Of a DNA stretch of 64,000 nt, positions 7,905 through 17,705 are shown one piece after another. The stretch covers positions 682,001 through 746,000 of the forward strand of contig NZ_AP025592.1 in NCBI RefSeq assembly GCF_023169965.1, written 5' to 3'. Under the pieces are notes generated by a model, which was not told where the DNA came from, made no database searches, and worked only from the letters and a program-made list of their open reading frames with translations. The stretch comes from Anaeromyxobacter paludicola (GTDB taxonomy: Bacteria > Myxococcota > Myxococcia > Myxococcales > Anaeromyxobacteraceae). The position numbers and the translations under genes are program-made. Position 1 is the stretch's first letter, and each line of letters opens with the position of its first letter.

Positions 7905-8911
7905 GCCCCGTAGATCCGGTCGAGCGCCTCGTGCACCGCCACCACCCCCTCCACCGCGGGGTCGAAGCGGGCCCCCTCGGCGAGCGCCGCGGCCCAGCCC
8001 ACCGCGGCGCGGCCGCCCCACGCGTCGGGCGGGCCGGCGAGCCGCTCGCGCGCCGTGCCGCGGAAGCGGTCCACGGTGAAGTCGAAGAAGGAGCCGCCCA
8101 CGTTCCGGAGCGCGGCGCCGCCGCCGGTGCCGTAGAACGCCGCCTCGATGACGCAGTCCTGGCCGGCGGGGAGCTTCCAGGAGCAGGCGAGCCGCACGGC
8201 CGCGCCGCCGTCGAGGGTCAGCGTGGCGGCGGCGTAGTCCTCGACCGGGCCGCTGCGCCCCCGCGCCGGCGCGCCGCCGGCGAAGAGGCGGCTCTCCACG
8301 TGACGGACGGCCGGGAAGCCGAGCGTCCAGAGCGCCAGGTCCACGAGGTGGATGGCGAGGTCCATCACGCAGCCACCGCCGGACAGGCGGGCGTCGTAGA
8401 ACCAGGGCTTGTCGGGGCCGTAGGCGTTGTGGAAGGCGAGCTCCACCGCGTAGATCCGGCCGAGCTCGCCCGCCTGCACCAGCCGCCGCAGCTCCGGGAC
8501 GCCGCGGACGAAGCGGTAGGAGAGGTCCACCCCGAGGAGCCGGTCCGCCTCCCGCGCCGCGGCCACCACCCGGGCCGCCTCGGCCGCGTCGCGGGCGAGC
8601 GGCTTCTGGCAGAACACGGCGACGCCGCGCCGCAGCGCGCGGATCGCCTGCTCGGCGTGGGCGGCGCTCGGGGTGGCCACCACCAGGCCGTCGAGCCCGG
8701 CCTCGAGGAGCGCGTCGAGATCGGGGAGCACGGCGCAGCCGCCGGCGGCCTCGGCCGCGGCGCGGGCTGCCACCTCCGCCGGATCGCTGACCGCGACCAG
8801 CTCGGCCTGCCCGCTCCGGGCGACCGCCTCCAGCCGGTTGCGCCCGATCCAGCCCACCCCCAGGAACCCGAGCCGCGGGCGGGCGCGCGGCGAGAGGACG
8901 CCGGCGGTCAC
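7901..8911 (-). CDS. Gfo/Idh/MocA family NAD(P)-dependent sugar oxidoreductase
   Basis: This 336-residue protein has a Rossmann N-terminus (RLGFLGVGWIGRNRLEAV) and the family motif around the catalytic lysine, written here FCQKPLA, with Gln in place of the usual Glu of EKP. The second active-site signature is GGGCVMDLAIHLVDLALW, keeping the conserved Asp and His. Family members oxidise or reduce sugar rings, for example UDP-sugar 3-dehydrogenation or inositol oxidation. The GTG start at 8911 overlaps the dehydrogenase stop as GTGA, and its own stop overlaps the GT4 start as ATGA, so it is translationally coupled on both sides. It probably makes a modified sugar for the glycan. Confidence 0.87.
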   Translation of the reverse strand: MTAGVLSPRARPRLGFLGVGWIGRNRLEAVARSGQAELVAVSDPAEVAARAAAEAAGGCAVLPDLDALLEAGLDGLVVATPSAAHAEQAIRALRRGVAVFCQKPLARDAAEAARVVAAAREADRLLGVDLSYRFVRGVPELRRLVQAGELGRIYAVELAFHNAYGPDKPWFYDARLSGGGCVMDLAIHLVDLALWTLGFPAVRHVESRLFAGGAPARGRSGPVEDYAAATLTLDGGAAVRLACSWKLPAGQDCVIEAAFYGTGGGAALRNVGGSFFDFTVDRFRGTARERLAGPPDAWGGRAAVGWAAALAEGARFDPAVEGVVAVHEALDRIYGA

Positions 8912-9861
8912 GGGATCACCAGGGCCTTGAGGAAGCCGTCGGGGCGGGTGCGCATCGCCTCGAAGGCGGCGTCGAGGTCGCCGAGCGCGAACCGGTGGGT
9001 GTAGAGCGGCCGGGGGTCGAGCCGGCCCTCCGCGACCGCCGCGACCGCCGCGCGCATCCCCTCGAGGTAGACCCGCGGGTCGCGCTCGTGGGCGTTCACC
9101 ACGTCGAGGCCGCGCCAGTTCCAGAGCTGCAGGTTCACCTGCCGCGGCCCGTCCTGGTGGTACCCGGCGATGACGAGCCGGCCCCGCTCCCGGGTGAGCT
9201 CGGCGGCGAGGTCGAGCGGCCACTGCGCCCCGACCGCCTCGACCGCGACGTCGCAGAGCCGGCCGCCGGTGAGCGCCTCCACCCGCTCGATCACCCGCCG
9301 GTGGTCGTCCATCGGGACGACCGCGCCGGCGCCGAAGCGGCGCCCCAGCTCGAGCGCGAAGGGTCGGCGGCCGAGCGCGATCACGCGCGCGCCCGCGAGG
9401 TGGGCCAGCCGGATCACGACCGCGCCGAGGAACCCGACCCCGACCACCGCGACCGTCTGCCCCGGCCCGATCCCGCTCCGGCGGAAGACGTTGAAGGCGC
9501 ACCCGAGCGGCTCGGCCGGCGCGGGCTCCGCGGCGAGCGCGGCCGGGAGCGGCAGCACCTCCGCCGCCGCGGCGACGTCGTACTGGGCGAGCGCGTGGCC
9601 GGAGAGGAAGGCGACCCGCTCCCCCTCGCGCACGCCGGACACCGCCGCGCCAGCCGCGTCCACCACGCCCCACGCCTCGTGGCCGGGCGCGCCGGGCGCG
9701 AACGGATAGGTGAACCAGGGCCGGCCCTCCCAGGCCGGGAGGTTCGAGCCGCAGAGCCCGCAGCCCTCCACCCGGATCCGCACCTGCCCCGGGCCGGGCT
9801 CGGGCAGGGGCCGGTCGGCGATGTCGAACCGCCCGGGGGCGGTGAGCACGGCGGCGCGCAT
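8908..9861 (-). CDS. Zinc-type medium-chain dehydrogenase (MDR family)
   Basis: This 317-residue protein has a GroES-like N-terminal domain with catalytic zinc ligand candidates in GCGLCGSN and PGHEAWGVV, and a Rossmann domain with VAVVGVGFLGAVVIRLA. The four-cysteine structural zinc loop of classical alcohol dehydrogenases is absent, and the protein is shorter than the usual 340-380 residues, as in threonine- or sorbitol-dehydrogenase-like subgroups. It lies 34 bases after the epimerase gene and overlaps the Gfo/Idh gene by GTGA. A paired role with that oxidoreductase in a two-step sugar modification is plausible. The substrate is not identifiable. Confidence 0.85.
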   Translation of the reverse strand: MRAAVLTAPGRFDIADRPLPEPGPGQVRIRVEGCGLCGSNLPAWEGRPWFTYPFAPGAPGHEAWGVVDAAGAAVSGVREGERVAFLSGHALAQYDVAAAAEVLPLPAALAAEPAPAEPLGCAFNVFRRSGIGPGQTVAVVGVGFLGAVVIRLAHLAGARVIALGRRPFALELGRRFGAGAVVPMDDHRRVIERVEALTGGRLCDVAVEAVGAQWPLDLAAELTRERGRLVIAGYHQDGPRQVNLQLWNWRGLDVVNAHERDPRVYLEGMRAAVAAVAEGRLDPRPLYTHRFALGDLDAAFEAMRTRPDGFLKALVIP

Positions 9862-9895
9862 GTTCCTCCCGAGCCGGGGTCCCCGGACGGCCGCC

Positions 9896-10984
9896 TCAGA
9901 CCCGGGCGCCGAGCCCCTCGAGCCCGGCGGCGGGCGCCCGCGCGGCGGCGCGCCCGGAGGCGGTGAGCCAACCGTGCAGGCGCGCCACGCCCTCGGCCAC
10001 TCCCACGCGGGGTCGCCACCCGGTGGCGGCGGAGAGGCGGGAGGTGTCGGAGACGTACCAGCGCTGGTCGGCGGCCCGCCAGGCGTCGAAGCGCAGCGCG
10101 GGGCGCTCTCCCTCGAGCCGCGCGATGAGCTCCATGAGCTCGAGCAGGCTCACCGTGTTCGCCGGGCCGCCGCCGACGTTGAAGGCCCGCCCGGCCAGCG
10201 CGCCGATGCGGGCCCGGGTCGCCAGGAAGGCCTCCACGAGGTCCTCCACGAAGAGCACGTCGCGGACCTGCTTGCCGTCGCCGTAGATGGTGATGGGCTC
10301 CCCGCGCAGCGCCGCCCGCAGCATGTGCGCCACCCAGCCCTGGTCCTCGTTCCCGTGCTGGTGCGGCCCGTAGATGCAGCTCATGCGGAAGACCGCCAGG
10401 GGCAGCCGGAAGGTGCGGGCCCAGTCGAGCACGTACTGGTCGGCGGCGCCCTTGGAGCAGCCGTAGGGGCTGTGGAAGGCGAGCGGACGTCCCTCGCCGA
10501 CGCCCTGGCCGTAGAGGTCGGGGCGCGCCGGCTCGTAGCGCGAGGCGCGAGCCCGGACCGCGAGGTCCTCGAGCGCCCCGTACACCTTGTTCGTGGACGT
10601 GAAGATCATGGCCGGCGGGTCGGGCTCGGCGCGGATCGCCTCGAGGACGTTGAGCGTGCCCCGGGCGTTCACCGCGAAGTCGTGCAGCGGGGCGGTGAGG
10701 CTCGTCGTGACGGCCACCTGGGCGGCGAAGTGGAAGACCGACCCGGCGCCGCGGACCGCGCGCGCCACCGCCCGCCGGCTGCGCACGTCGGCCACCTCCA
10801 CCTCGAGCCGGTCGGGGTGGCGGCGGGACAGCCAGCGCAGGTTCTCCTCCACCCCGGGCCGCGAGAGGTCGTCGAGGATCCTCACCCGCTCGCCCGCCGA
10901 GAGGAGCCGCTCCGCGAGGTTGGTGCCGATGAACCCCGCGCCGCCGGTGACGAGGACCGGCCTGCCGCCGCCGCGCGCCCTCAT
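9896..10984 (-). CDS. NAD-dependent nucleotide-sugar epimerase/dehydratase (extended SDR)
   Basis: This 362-residue extended SDR has the NAD loop VTGGAGFIGTNLAERLL, the active-site pair YGCSK (YxxxK) preceded by FTSTNKVYG, and the substrate region FRMSCIYGPHQHGNEDQGW. The phrase with STNKVYG and the IYGPHQHGNEDQGW segment resembles CDP-paratose/tyvelose 2-epimerase-like members. The ATG at 10984 overlaps the upstream epimerase stop by ATGA and supplies the standard short N-terminus. It probably epimerises or dehydrates an NDP-sugar for the glycan. It is paired with the second SDR directly upstream. Confidence 0.87.
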   Translation of the reverse strand: MRARGGGRPVLVTGGAGFIGTNLAERLLSAGERVRILDDLSRPGVEENLRWLSRRHPDRLEVEVADVRSRRAVARAVRGAGSVFHFAAQVAVTTSLTAPLHDFAVNARGTLNVLEAIRAEPDPPAMIFTSTNKVYGALEDLAVRARASRYEPARPDLYGQGVGEGRPLAFHSPYGCSKGAADQYVLDWARTFRLPLAVFRMSCIYGPHQHGNEDQGWVAHMLRAALRGEPITIYGDGKQVRDVLFVEDLVEAFLATRARIGALAGRAFNVGGGPANTVSLLELMELIARLEGERPALRFDAWRAADQRWYVSDTSRLSAATGWRPRVGVAEGVARLHGWLTASGRAAARAPAAGLEGLGARV

Positions 10985-12102
10985 ACCTGGAGCCCCAGCG
11001 CCGCGAGCTCGCGCTGCGCCTCGTGCACCCGGTCGTGCGCCACCTGCCCCTCGAGCCAGCCCGCGAGCGCCGCGAGCCCGTCGTCGAAGTCCACCCGCGG
11101 CGCGTACCCGAGCAGCCGGCGCGCCAGCCCGATGTCGGCGAAGCAGTGGCGGATGTCGCCCATGCGGTACTTCCCGACCACCTCCGGCTCGAGCGCCTCC
11201 CGGTCGAGCGCGCGGGCGAGGCGCGCGGCCACATCGAGCACGGTGTAGCTCCGCCCGCTCCCCACGTTCACCGCCTGGCCGTCGGCCGCCGGGCTCTCGA
11301 GGGCGAGGCGGCAGGCGCGGGCGACGTCCTCCACCGCCACGAAGTCGCGCCGCTGGCGGCCGTCCTCGTTCACGAGCGGCCGCCGCCGGTTGAGGAGGCG
11401 CGCGGCGAAGATCGCGAGCACGCCGGTGTACGGGTTCGAGAGCGCCTGCCGCGCGCCGTACACGTTGAAGAAGCGCAGCGCCACGGTCGGGATGCCGTAG
11501 GCGCGGCCGAGGGTCAGGCAGAGCCGCTCCTGGTCGAACTTCGAGAGCGCGTACACGCTCGGGAGCGAGGGCGCCTTGCCCTCGGGCGTCGGCACGGGCG
11601 CGAGGGGCTCGCCGTCCGGGCCCCGCACCTCCCAGTCGCGCGCCTGCAGCTGCGAGAGGCTCCGCTCGGCGCCGGGGCGCACCTGCCCGTCGGCCGCCCG
11701 GTAGAGCCCCTCGCCGTAGATGCTCATGCTCGAGGCGACGAGGAGCTTCGCCACCGGCCGCTCGATGAGCGCCTCGAGGAGGACCGCCGTCCCGAGGCCG
11801 TTCACCGAGGTGTAGTGGGCCACCTGGTACATGCTCTGGCCCACGCCCACGGCGGCGGCGAGGTGCACCACCGCGTCCACGCCCTGCAGCGCCCGCCGCA
11901 CCGCGGCCGGATCGCGCACGTCGCCGACCTGCAGCTCCACCTCGGGGGCGAGCCACGGCGGGCGGGCGGGGTCCTCGCCGTGCACCTGCGGGCTGAGCGC
12001 GTCGAGCGCCCGCACCGCGTAGCCGCGAGCGAGGAGGTGATCGGCCAGGTGGGATCCGATGAAGCCCGCACCGCCGGTGATGAGTACCCTGCGCCCTCCC
12101 AT
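10981..12102 (-). CDS. NAD-dependent nucleotide-sugar 4-epimerase-like protein (extended SDR)
   Basis: This 373-residue SDR has the NAD loop ITGGAGFIGSHLADHLL, the catalytic YALSK preceded by VASSMSIYGEG, and LRFFNVYGARQALSNPY. These fit dTDP-L-rhamnose or UDP-sugar 4-epimerases. An inserted segment around residues 135-180 separates the serine strand from the tyrosine. The ATG at 12102 is the first gene of the leftward unit, and the next 130 bases form the divergent control region. Four of the next six genes overlap it or each other by ATGA or GTGA. It probably supplies an epimerised sugar nucleotide. Confidence 0.87.
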   Translation of the reverse strand: MGGRRVLITGGAGFIGSHLADHLLARGYAVRALDALSPQVHGEDPARPPWLAPEVELQVGDVRDPAAVRRALQGVDAVVHLAAAVGVGQSMYQVAHYTSVNGLGTAVLLEALIERPVAKLLVASSMSIYGEGLYRAADGQVRPGAERSLSQLQARDWEVRGPDGEPLAPVPTPEGKAPSLPSVYALSKFDQERLCLTLGRAYGIPTVALRFFNVYGARQALSNPYTGVLAIFAARLLNRRRPLVNEDGRQRRDFVAVEDVARACRLALESPAADGQAVNVGSGRSYTVLDVAARLARALDREALEPEVVGKYRMGDIRHCFADIGLARRLLGYAPRVDFDDGLAALAGWLEGQVAHDRVHEAQRELAALGLQV

Positions 12103-12232
12103 GTGCCCCCCTGGAAAAGAAGCTGAGGATCGCCCCCTTGCACTGCAACGCGGGGTGGAGCCCGGGGGCGACGTTCATTCCCGGTGGGGTGATGCACGGG
12201 CGAGCGGAGAGGCTCATGGTTCGTGCACCTCC
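12103..12232. promoter_or_regulatory. Divergent control region of the glycan locus with an 11-base palindrome
   Basis: These 130 bases separate the two divergent transcription units. They contain TTGCACTGCAA at 12138-12148, two perfect 5-base arms around one base, placed centrally where an operator for both directions would sit. No good -35/-10 pair is visible on either strand, so the promoters may be of a non-consensus type. The regulator is unknown. Confidence 0.4.
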
Positions 12233-13318
12233 ATGCGGATCGCCTTCTTCGGATCGAGCCTGGTCTCGGCGTACTGGAACGGCGCGGCGACCTACTACCG
12301 CGGCGTGCTGCGAGCGCTCGCCGGCCGAGGGCACGAGGTCACCTTCTACGAGCCGGACGCCTACGAGCGGCAGGCCCACCGCGACATCCCCGACCCGCCG
12401 TGGGCGCGTGTGGTGATCTACCAGCCGCGCGAGCCCGACGCGCTCCGCTGCCTCGAGGAGGCCGCGCGGGCCGATCTCGTGGTGAAGGCCAGCGGCGTCG
12501 GGGTGCTCGACGCGCTCCTGGAGCGGGAAGCGCTGCGGCTCAGGCGCGCCGGGGGCCTGGTGGCGTTCTGGGACGTGGACGCGCCGGCCACGCTCGAGCG
12601 CCTGCGGGCCGACGCGGACGATCCGTTCCGGCCGCTCGTCCCCCGCTACGACCTGGTGTTCACCTACGGCGGGGGTCCCCCGGTGGTGGAGGCCTACCTC
12701 GGGCTGGGCGCGCGCCGCTGCGTGCCCATCTACAACGCGCTCGATCCCGACACCCACCACCCGGCGCCGGCCGAGCCCCGCTTCGCCGCGGACCTGAGCT
12801 TCCTCGGGAACCGGCTGCCCGACCGGGAGGCCCGCGTCCGCGAGTTCTTCCTGCGCGCCGCGGCGGCGCTCCCCGGGCGCCGCTTCCTGCTCGGCGGGGC
12901 AGGCTGGGGCGACCTCGCGCTCCCGGCCAACGTGCGCTGGCTCGGCCACGTCTACACGCGCGAGCACAACGCGCTCAACTGCTCCGCGCTCGCCGTGCTC
13001 AACGTGAGCCGCGAGAGCATGGCGCGCTTCGGCCACTCCCCGGCGACGCGGGTCTTCGAGGCGGCGGGCGCGGGCGCCTGCCTCGTCTCCGACGCCTGGG
13101 TCGGGATGGAGCGGTTCCTCGAGCCGGGCCGGGAGGTGCTGCTCGCGGAGAGCGGCGCGGAGGTGGCAGAGGCGCTGGGCGGGCTCACGCCCGCGCGGGC
13201 GGCGGCGATCGGCGCGGCGGCCCGCCGGCGCGTGCTGGCCGAGCACACCTACGCCCACCGCGCGCTCGAGGTGGAGGCGGCGCTCGGCCTGCGGCCCGGG
13301 GCGGGGGCGGCGGCGTGA
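12233..13318 (+). CDS. CgeB-like glycosyltransferase (copy 2)
   Basis: This 361-residue protein starts MRIAFFGSSLVSAYWNGAA and continues TYYRGVLRALAGRGHEVTFYEPD, the N-terminal pattern shared by all four CgeB-like proteins here. The C-terminal nucleotide-sugar region is RVFEAAGAGACLVSDAW, and the tail is RRRVLAEHTYAHRALE. The family is GT-B fold, and the enzyme probably acts in the cytoplasm. It is the first gene of the rightward unit, and its stop overlaps the next gene start as GTGA. The ATG at 12233 gives the family N-terminus; no strong ribosome binding site is visible just upstream. The sugar specificity is unknown. Confidence 0.8.
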   Translation: MRIAFFGSSLVSAYWNGAATYYRGVLRALAGRGHEVTFYEPDAYERQAHRDIPDPPWARVVIYQPREPDALRCLEEAARADLVVKASGVGVLDALLEREALRLRRAGGLVAFWDVDAPATLERLRADADDPFRPLVPRYDLVFTYGGGPPVVEAYLGLGARRCVPIYNALDPDTHHPAPAEPRFAADLSFLGNRLPDREARVREFFLRAAAALPGRRFLLGGAGWGDLALPANVRWLGHVYTREHNALNCSALAVLNVSRESMARFGHSPATRVFEAAGAGACLVSDAWVGMERFLEPGREVLLAESGAEVAEALGGLTPARAAAIGAAARRRVLAEHTYAHRALEVEAALGLRPGAGAAA

Positions 13319-14372
13319 GCGCACCCCTCGACATCGTCTTCCTCGGCCTCTCGATCACCTCGTCGTGGGGGAACGGCCACGCCGTCACCTACCGCGGGCT
13401 CGTGCGCGAGCTCTGCCGCGCCGGTCACCGGGTGCTCTTCCTCGAGCGCGACGTCCCCTGGTACGCCGAGAACCGCGATCTGCCGGCGCCGCCCTTCGGC
13501 CGGACCGCCCTGTACCGGAGCCTGGACGAGCTCCGCGGGCGCTTCGCGGAGCAGGTCCGGGAGGCCGACCTGGTGGTGGTCGGGAGCTACGTCCCCGACG
13601 GCGTGGCGGTGGGGGAGTGGGCCCTCTCCGCCGCCCGCGGGCGGACGGCGTTCTACGACATCGACACCCCGGTGACGCTCGCCAACGTCCGGCGCGGCGA
13701 GTGCGGCTACCTCACGGCGGCGCAGGTGCCGCGCTACGATCTCTACCTCTCCTTCACCGGCGGCCCGCTCCTGGAGCGGATCGAGCGCGAGCTCGGCGCG
13801 CGGCGCGCCCGCCCGCTCTACTGCAGCTGCGACCCCGAGGAGCATCGCCCGGCGGAGGTGCCCCTCCGGTGGGATCTCGGCTATCTCGGGACCTACAGCG
13901 CCGACCGGCAGCCGGCGCTCGAGGCGCTGCTGGTCGAGCCGGCCCGGCGCTGGCCCGCGGGGCGCTTCGCGGTGGTGGGCCCGATGTTCCCGCCCGGGCT
14001 CCGCTGGCCCGCCAACGTGGACCGGAGCGCCCACCTCTCGCCGCGCGAGCACCGCGGGTTCTACGGCGCGCAGCGCTTCACGCTCAACGTCACCCGCGCC
14101 GACATGGTGCAGGCGGGCTGGTCGCCGAGCGTGCGGCTCTTCGAGGCCGCCGCCTGCGGGACGCCGGTGGTGAGCGATCGGTGGCCCGGGATCGAGGACT
14201 TCTTCCGGCCCGGGGAGGAGCTCCTCCTGGCGCGGTCGTCCGAGGAGGCGCTCGCCATCGTGCGCGACACGCCGGAGGCGGCGCGGCGCCGCATCGGCGC
14301 GGCGGCGCGGCGGCGCGTGCTCGCCGAGCACACGGCGGCGCACCGGGCGCGCGCCCTGGAGGGCTACCTGTC

Positions 14373-14376
<4 letters not shown>
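13315..14376 (+). CDS. CgeB-like glycosyltransferase (copy 3)
   Basis: This 353-residue protein starts at GTG 13315 (overlapping the previous stop as GTGA) with LDIVFLGLSITSSWGNGHA, nearly the same N-terminus as the copy at 16484-17596. Other shared segments are FYDIDTPVTLANVR, LGYLGTYSADRQPALEALL and LFEAAACGTPVVSDRWPG, with the tail RRRVLAEHTAAHRARALE. These are the marks of CgeB-like GT-B transferases. Its stop overlaps the ugd start by GTGA, so the three rightward genes form one coupled unit. Its close similarity to the 16484 copy suggests local duplication with divergence. Confidence 0.82.
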
Positions 14377-15671
<1,295 letters not shown>

Positions 15672-15705
15672 GCGGGCGGAGGGCTCCGCGCGGCGCGCGC
15701 CGGCC

Positions 15706-16473
15706 TCAGGGCGCGAGCGGCGCCCCGGCCTCGGCGTCCGCCGCCGCCACCGCGGCGCGCCGGCGCAGGATCAGGATCGCCTCGTGGTACCCGTGCAGCG
15801 TCCCGGTGTCCACGTACGCCTCCCCGGCGCGCACCGCCCGCGCCGCGCCGCCGCGCGCCAGCCAGGCGTTCACGAGCGTTCCCACGTACTCGTCGCGCCG
15901 GTCGCGCTCGAGCCAGAGCCGGTGCAGCGCCCGCAGGATCGCGCCCGTGAGCCGGAACGCGCCCCACACCCAGCGCGTCCGCGGCGCCGGGTGCTTCACC
16001 TGGATCTGCCGCACCTCGCCCTCCGGCGTGGCGTCCACCGCGTCGAAGAGCTCGGGCCGGTCCACCGGGAAGCAGAGGAAGGAGAGGCCCGGGCCGAGCC
16101 GCGCCAGCCCGTCCTCCGGGAACCAGACCGTGTCGGGGAGCCCCACCAGCACCGGCTCCTCCGGCGCGACCAGCGGCAGGGCGCGGAAGAGCGCGTCGCA
16201 GAGCCCGAGCGGCCGGGGCTGCACCGCGTAGCAGATCGCGGCGGCGCCGACCGCGCCCCCGAAGTACTCCACGATGTCGCTCTTGCCGGGGGAGATGACG
16301 AAGCAGAGCTTGTCGGCGCCGGCCCGCAGCATGCGCTCGACGAGGTACTCGCTCACCGCGCGCGGGCGCTCGGTGCCGTCCACCACCTGCGTGCCGACCG
16401 GCAGGAGCTCCTTCGAGAACGCCAGCGGCTGGATGCGGCTCCCCACGCCCGCGGCCGGGATGATCCCCCACAT
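15706..16473 (-). CDS. Sugar-1-phosphate nucleotidyltransferase
   Basis: This 255-residue protein has the nucleotidyltransferase signature IIPAAGVGSRIQPLAFSKEL, with the glycine-rich NTP loop, the conserved Arg, and the Lys before LLPV that contacts the phosphate. GLPDTVWF matches the metal-binding Asp region, and EAYVDTGTLHGYHEAI is the usual late motif of RmlA-like enzymes. The length suits RmlA or GalU-like enzymes without a C-terminal acyltransferase domain. It probably makes NDP-glucose or a related NDP-sugar. It converges on ugd (34-base gap) and lies 10 bases downstream of the fourth CgeB-like gene. Confidence 0.85.
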   Translation of the reverse strand: MWGIIPAAGVGSRIQPLAFSKELLPVGTQVVDGTERPRAVSEYLVERMLRAGADKLCFVISPGKSDIVEYFGGAVGAAAICYAVQPRPLGLCDALFRALPLVAPEEPVLVGLPDTVWFPEDGLARLGPGLSFLCFPVDRPELFDAVDATPEGEVRQIQVKHPAPRTRWVWGAFRLTGAILRALHRLWLERDRRDEYVGTLVNAWLARGGAARAVRAGEAYVDTGTLHGYHEAILILRRRAAVAAADAEAGAPLAP

Positions 16474-16483
16474 GGCTCCCCCC

Positions 16484-17596
16484 TCACGCGCCCGCCGGCG
16501 CCGGCTCCGCCCCCGCGCGCCGGCGCGCCGGGCGGCGCGCCTCCTCGAGGTACGCGACCAGCTCGGCGGCGCGGTGGTCGGCGGTGTGGTGCGCCATCAC
16601 GCGGCGGCGGGCCGCGTCGCCCAGGGCGCGCAGCGCCGGGGCGGGGCGATCCACCGCCGCCGTCGCCTCCTCGGCGGTCCGCGCCACCAGGATCTCGCGC
16701 CCCGGCTCGAAGAAGCCCTCGAGCCCCTCCCACCGGTCCGACAGCGCCGCGACGCCGCAGGCGGCGGCCTCGAAGAGCCGGCCGGACGGGCAGAAGCCCA
16801 TGGCCGCCATCGGCCCGCGCGTCACGTTGAGCGTGAGCGAGGAGGAGCAGTAGAAGGCCGGGTGCTCCGCGGGCGGCAGGTGGTGGACGAAGAGGACGTT
16901 CTCGCGCCAGGGGAAGTCGGCCGGGTACTGCGCGCCGGCGATGGCGAAGGTGCGCGCGGGCCGGCGCCGCGCCGGCTCGAGGAGCAGGGCCTCGAGCGCC
17001 GCCTGCCGGTCGGCGGCCCAGGTCCCGAGGTAGGAGAGGTCGGCGCGGAAGCGGTCGAGCGGCGCCGCCGGCCGGTGGACGCCGGGGTCCACCGAGCCGT
17101 ACAGCGGCACGGCGCGGCGCGCCCCGAACGTCTCCTCGAGCGCCGCCAGGGCCGGCCCGCCGGCGTAGGAGAGCACGAGGTCGAACCCGCCGAGCCCCGC
17201 CGGGCCGACGTAGGCCACCTCCTCGCCGGCGCGCGCCCGCGAGAGCGTGACCGGCGAGTCCATGTCGTAGAAGGCGCGGACCGGCACCTCCTCCGAGAGG
17301 ACGAGCGCGGTCGCGGGGAGCGCGTCCGGGCAGTAGGAGGTGACGAGCGCGGCGTCGCAGCGCGCCAGCGCCTCCCGGGCGAGCGGCAGCGCCTCGGCCC
17401 AGTCGCGGTAGAGCACGAGGCGGCCGGCCGGCAGGCGGTCGAGGTCGCGCCAGGGCCGGTAGAACGGCAGGTCGCGCTCGAAGAAGTGGAGCCGGTGCCC
17501 GGCGCGCGCCAGCGCGGCGGCGAGGCCTCGCCAGAGCGTCGCGTGGCCGTTGCCCCAGCTCGAGCTGACGGTGAGTCCGAAGACGACGAGCTCCAT
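16484..17596 (-). CDS. CgeB-like glycosyltransferase (copy 4)
   Basis: This 370-residue protein starts MELVVFGLTVSSSWGNGHA and shares FYDMDSPVTLSRAR, LSYLGTWAADRQAALEALL, LFEAAACGVAALSDRWEG and the tail ARRRVMAHHTADHRAAELV with the copy at 13315-14376. It is a GT-B glycosyltransferase of the CgeB type, probably transferring a sugar onto the same glycan as its paralogues. It is followed at 10 bases by the nucleotidyltransferase, so the pair could link donor synthesis with transfer. The upstream 109 bases (17597-17705) hold no gene and no clear promoter. Confidence 0.82.
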   Translation of the reverse strand: MELVVFGLTVSSSWGNGHATLWRGLAAALARAGHRLHFFERDLPFYRPWRDLDRLPAGRLVLYRDWAEALPLAREALARCDAALVTSYCPDALPATALVLSEEVPVRAFYDMDSPVTLSRARAGEEVAYVGPAGLGGFDLVLSYAGGPALAALEETFGARRAVPLYGSVDPGVHRPAAPLDRFRADLSYLGTWAADRQAALEALLLEPARRRPARTFAIAGAQYPADFPWRENVLFVHHLPPAEHPAFYCSSSLTLNVTRGPMAAMGFCPSGRLFEAAACGVAALSDRWEGLEGFFEPGREILVARTAEEATAAVDRPAPALRALGDAARRRVMAHHTADHRAAELVAYLEEARRPARRRAGAEPAPAGA

Positions 17597-17705
17597 GCGC
17601 CCCCGCGGAAAGCTATGCGCTCCCGGGCACGGGCGCGAAGCCCTGCGCGAGCCTCGGGCCGAGGGGCGGCCCCGCCTCGGCGCGCGTCGAGCGCCGCGCG
17701 GCCGC

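Noticed and set aside
9896-13324. A single giant minus-strand gene of over 1,100 codons
   Set aside because: Only its last 362 codons have the SDR motifs. The rest is antisense to the CgeB-like gene and out of frame with the second epimerase.
17652-17664. CCTCGG-G-CCGAGG as terminator or operator before the fourth CgeB gene
   Set aside because: The arms are short, there is no U-tract, and such GC palindromes are frequent by chance at this composition.
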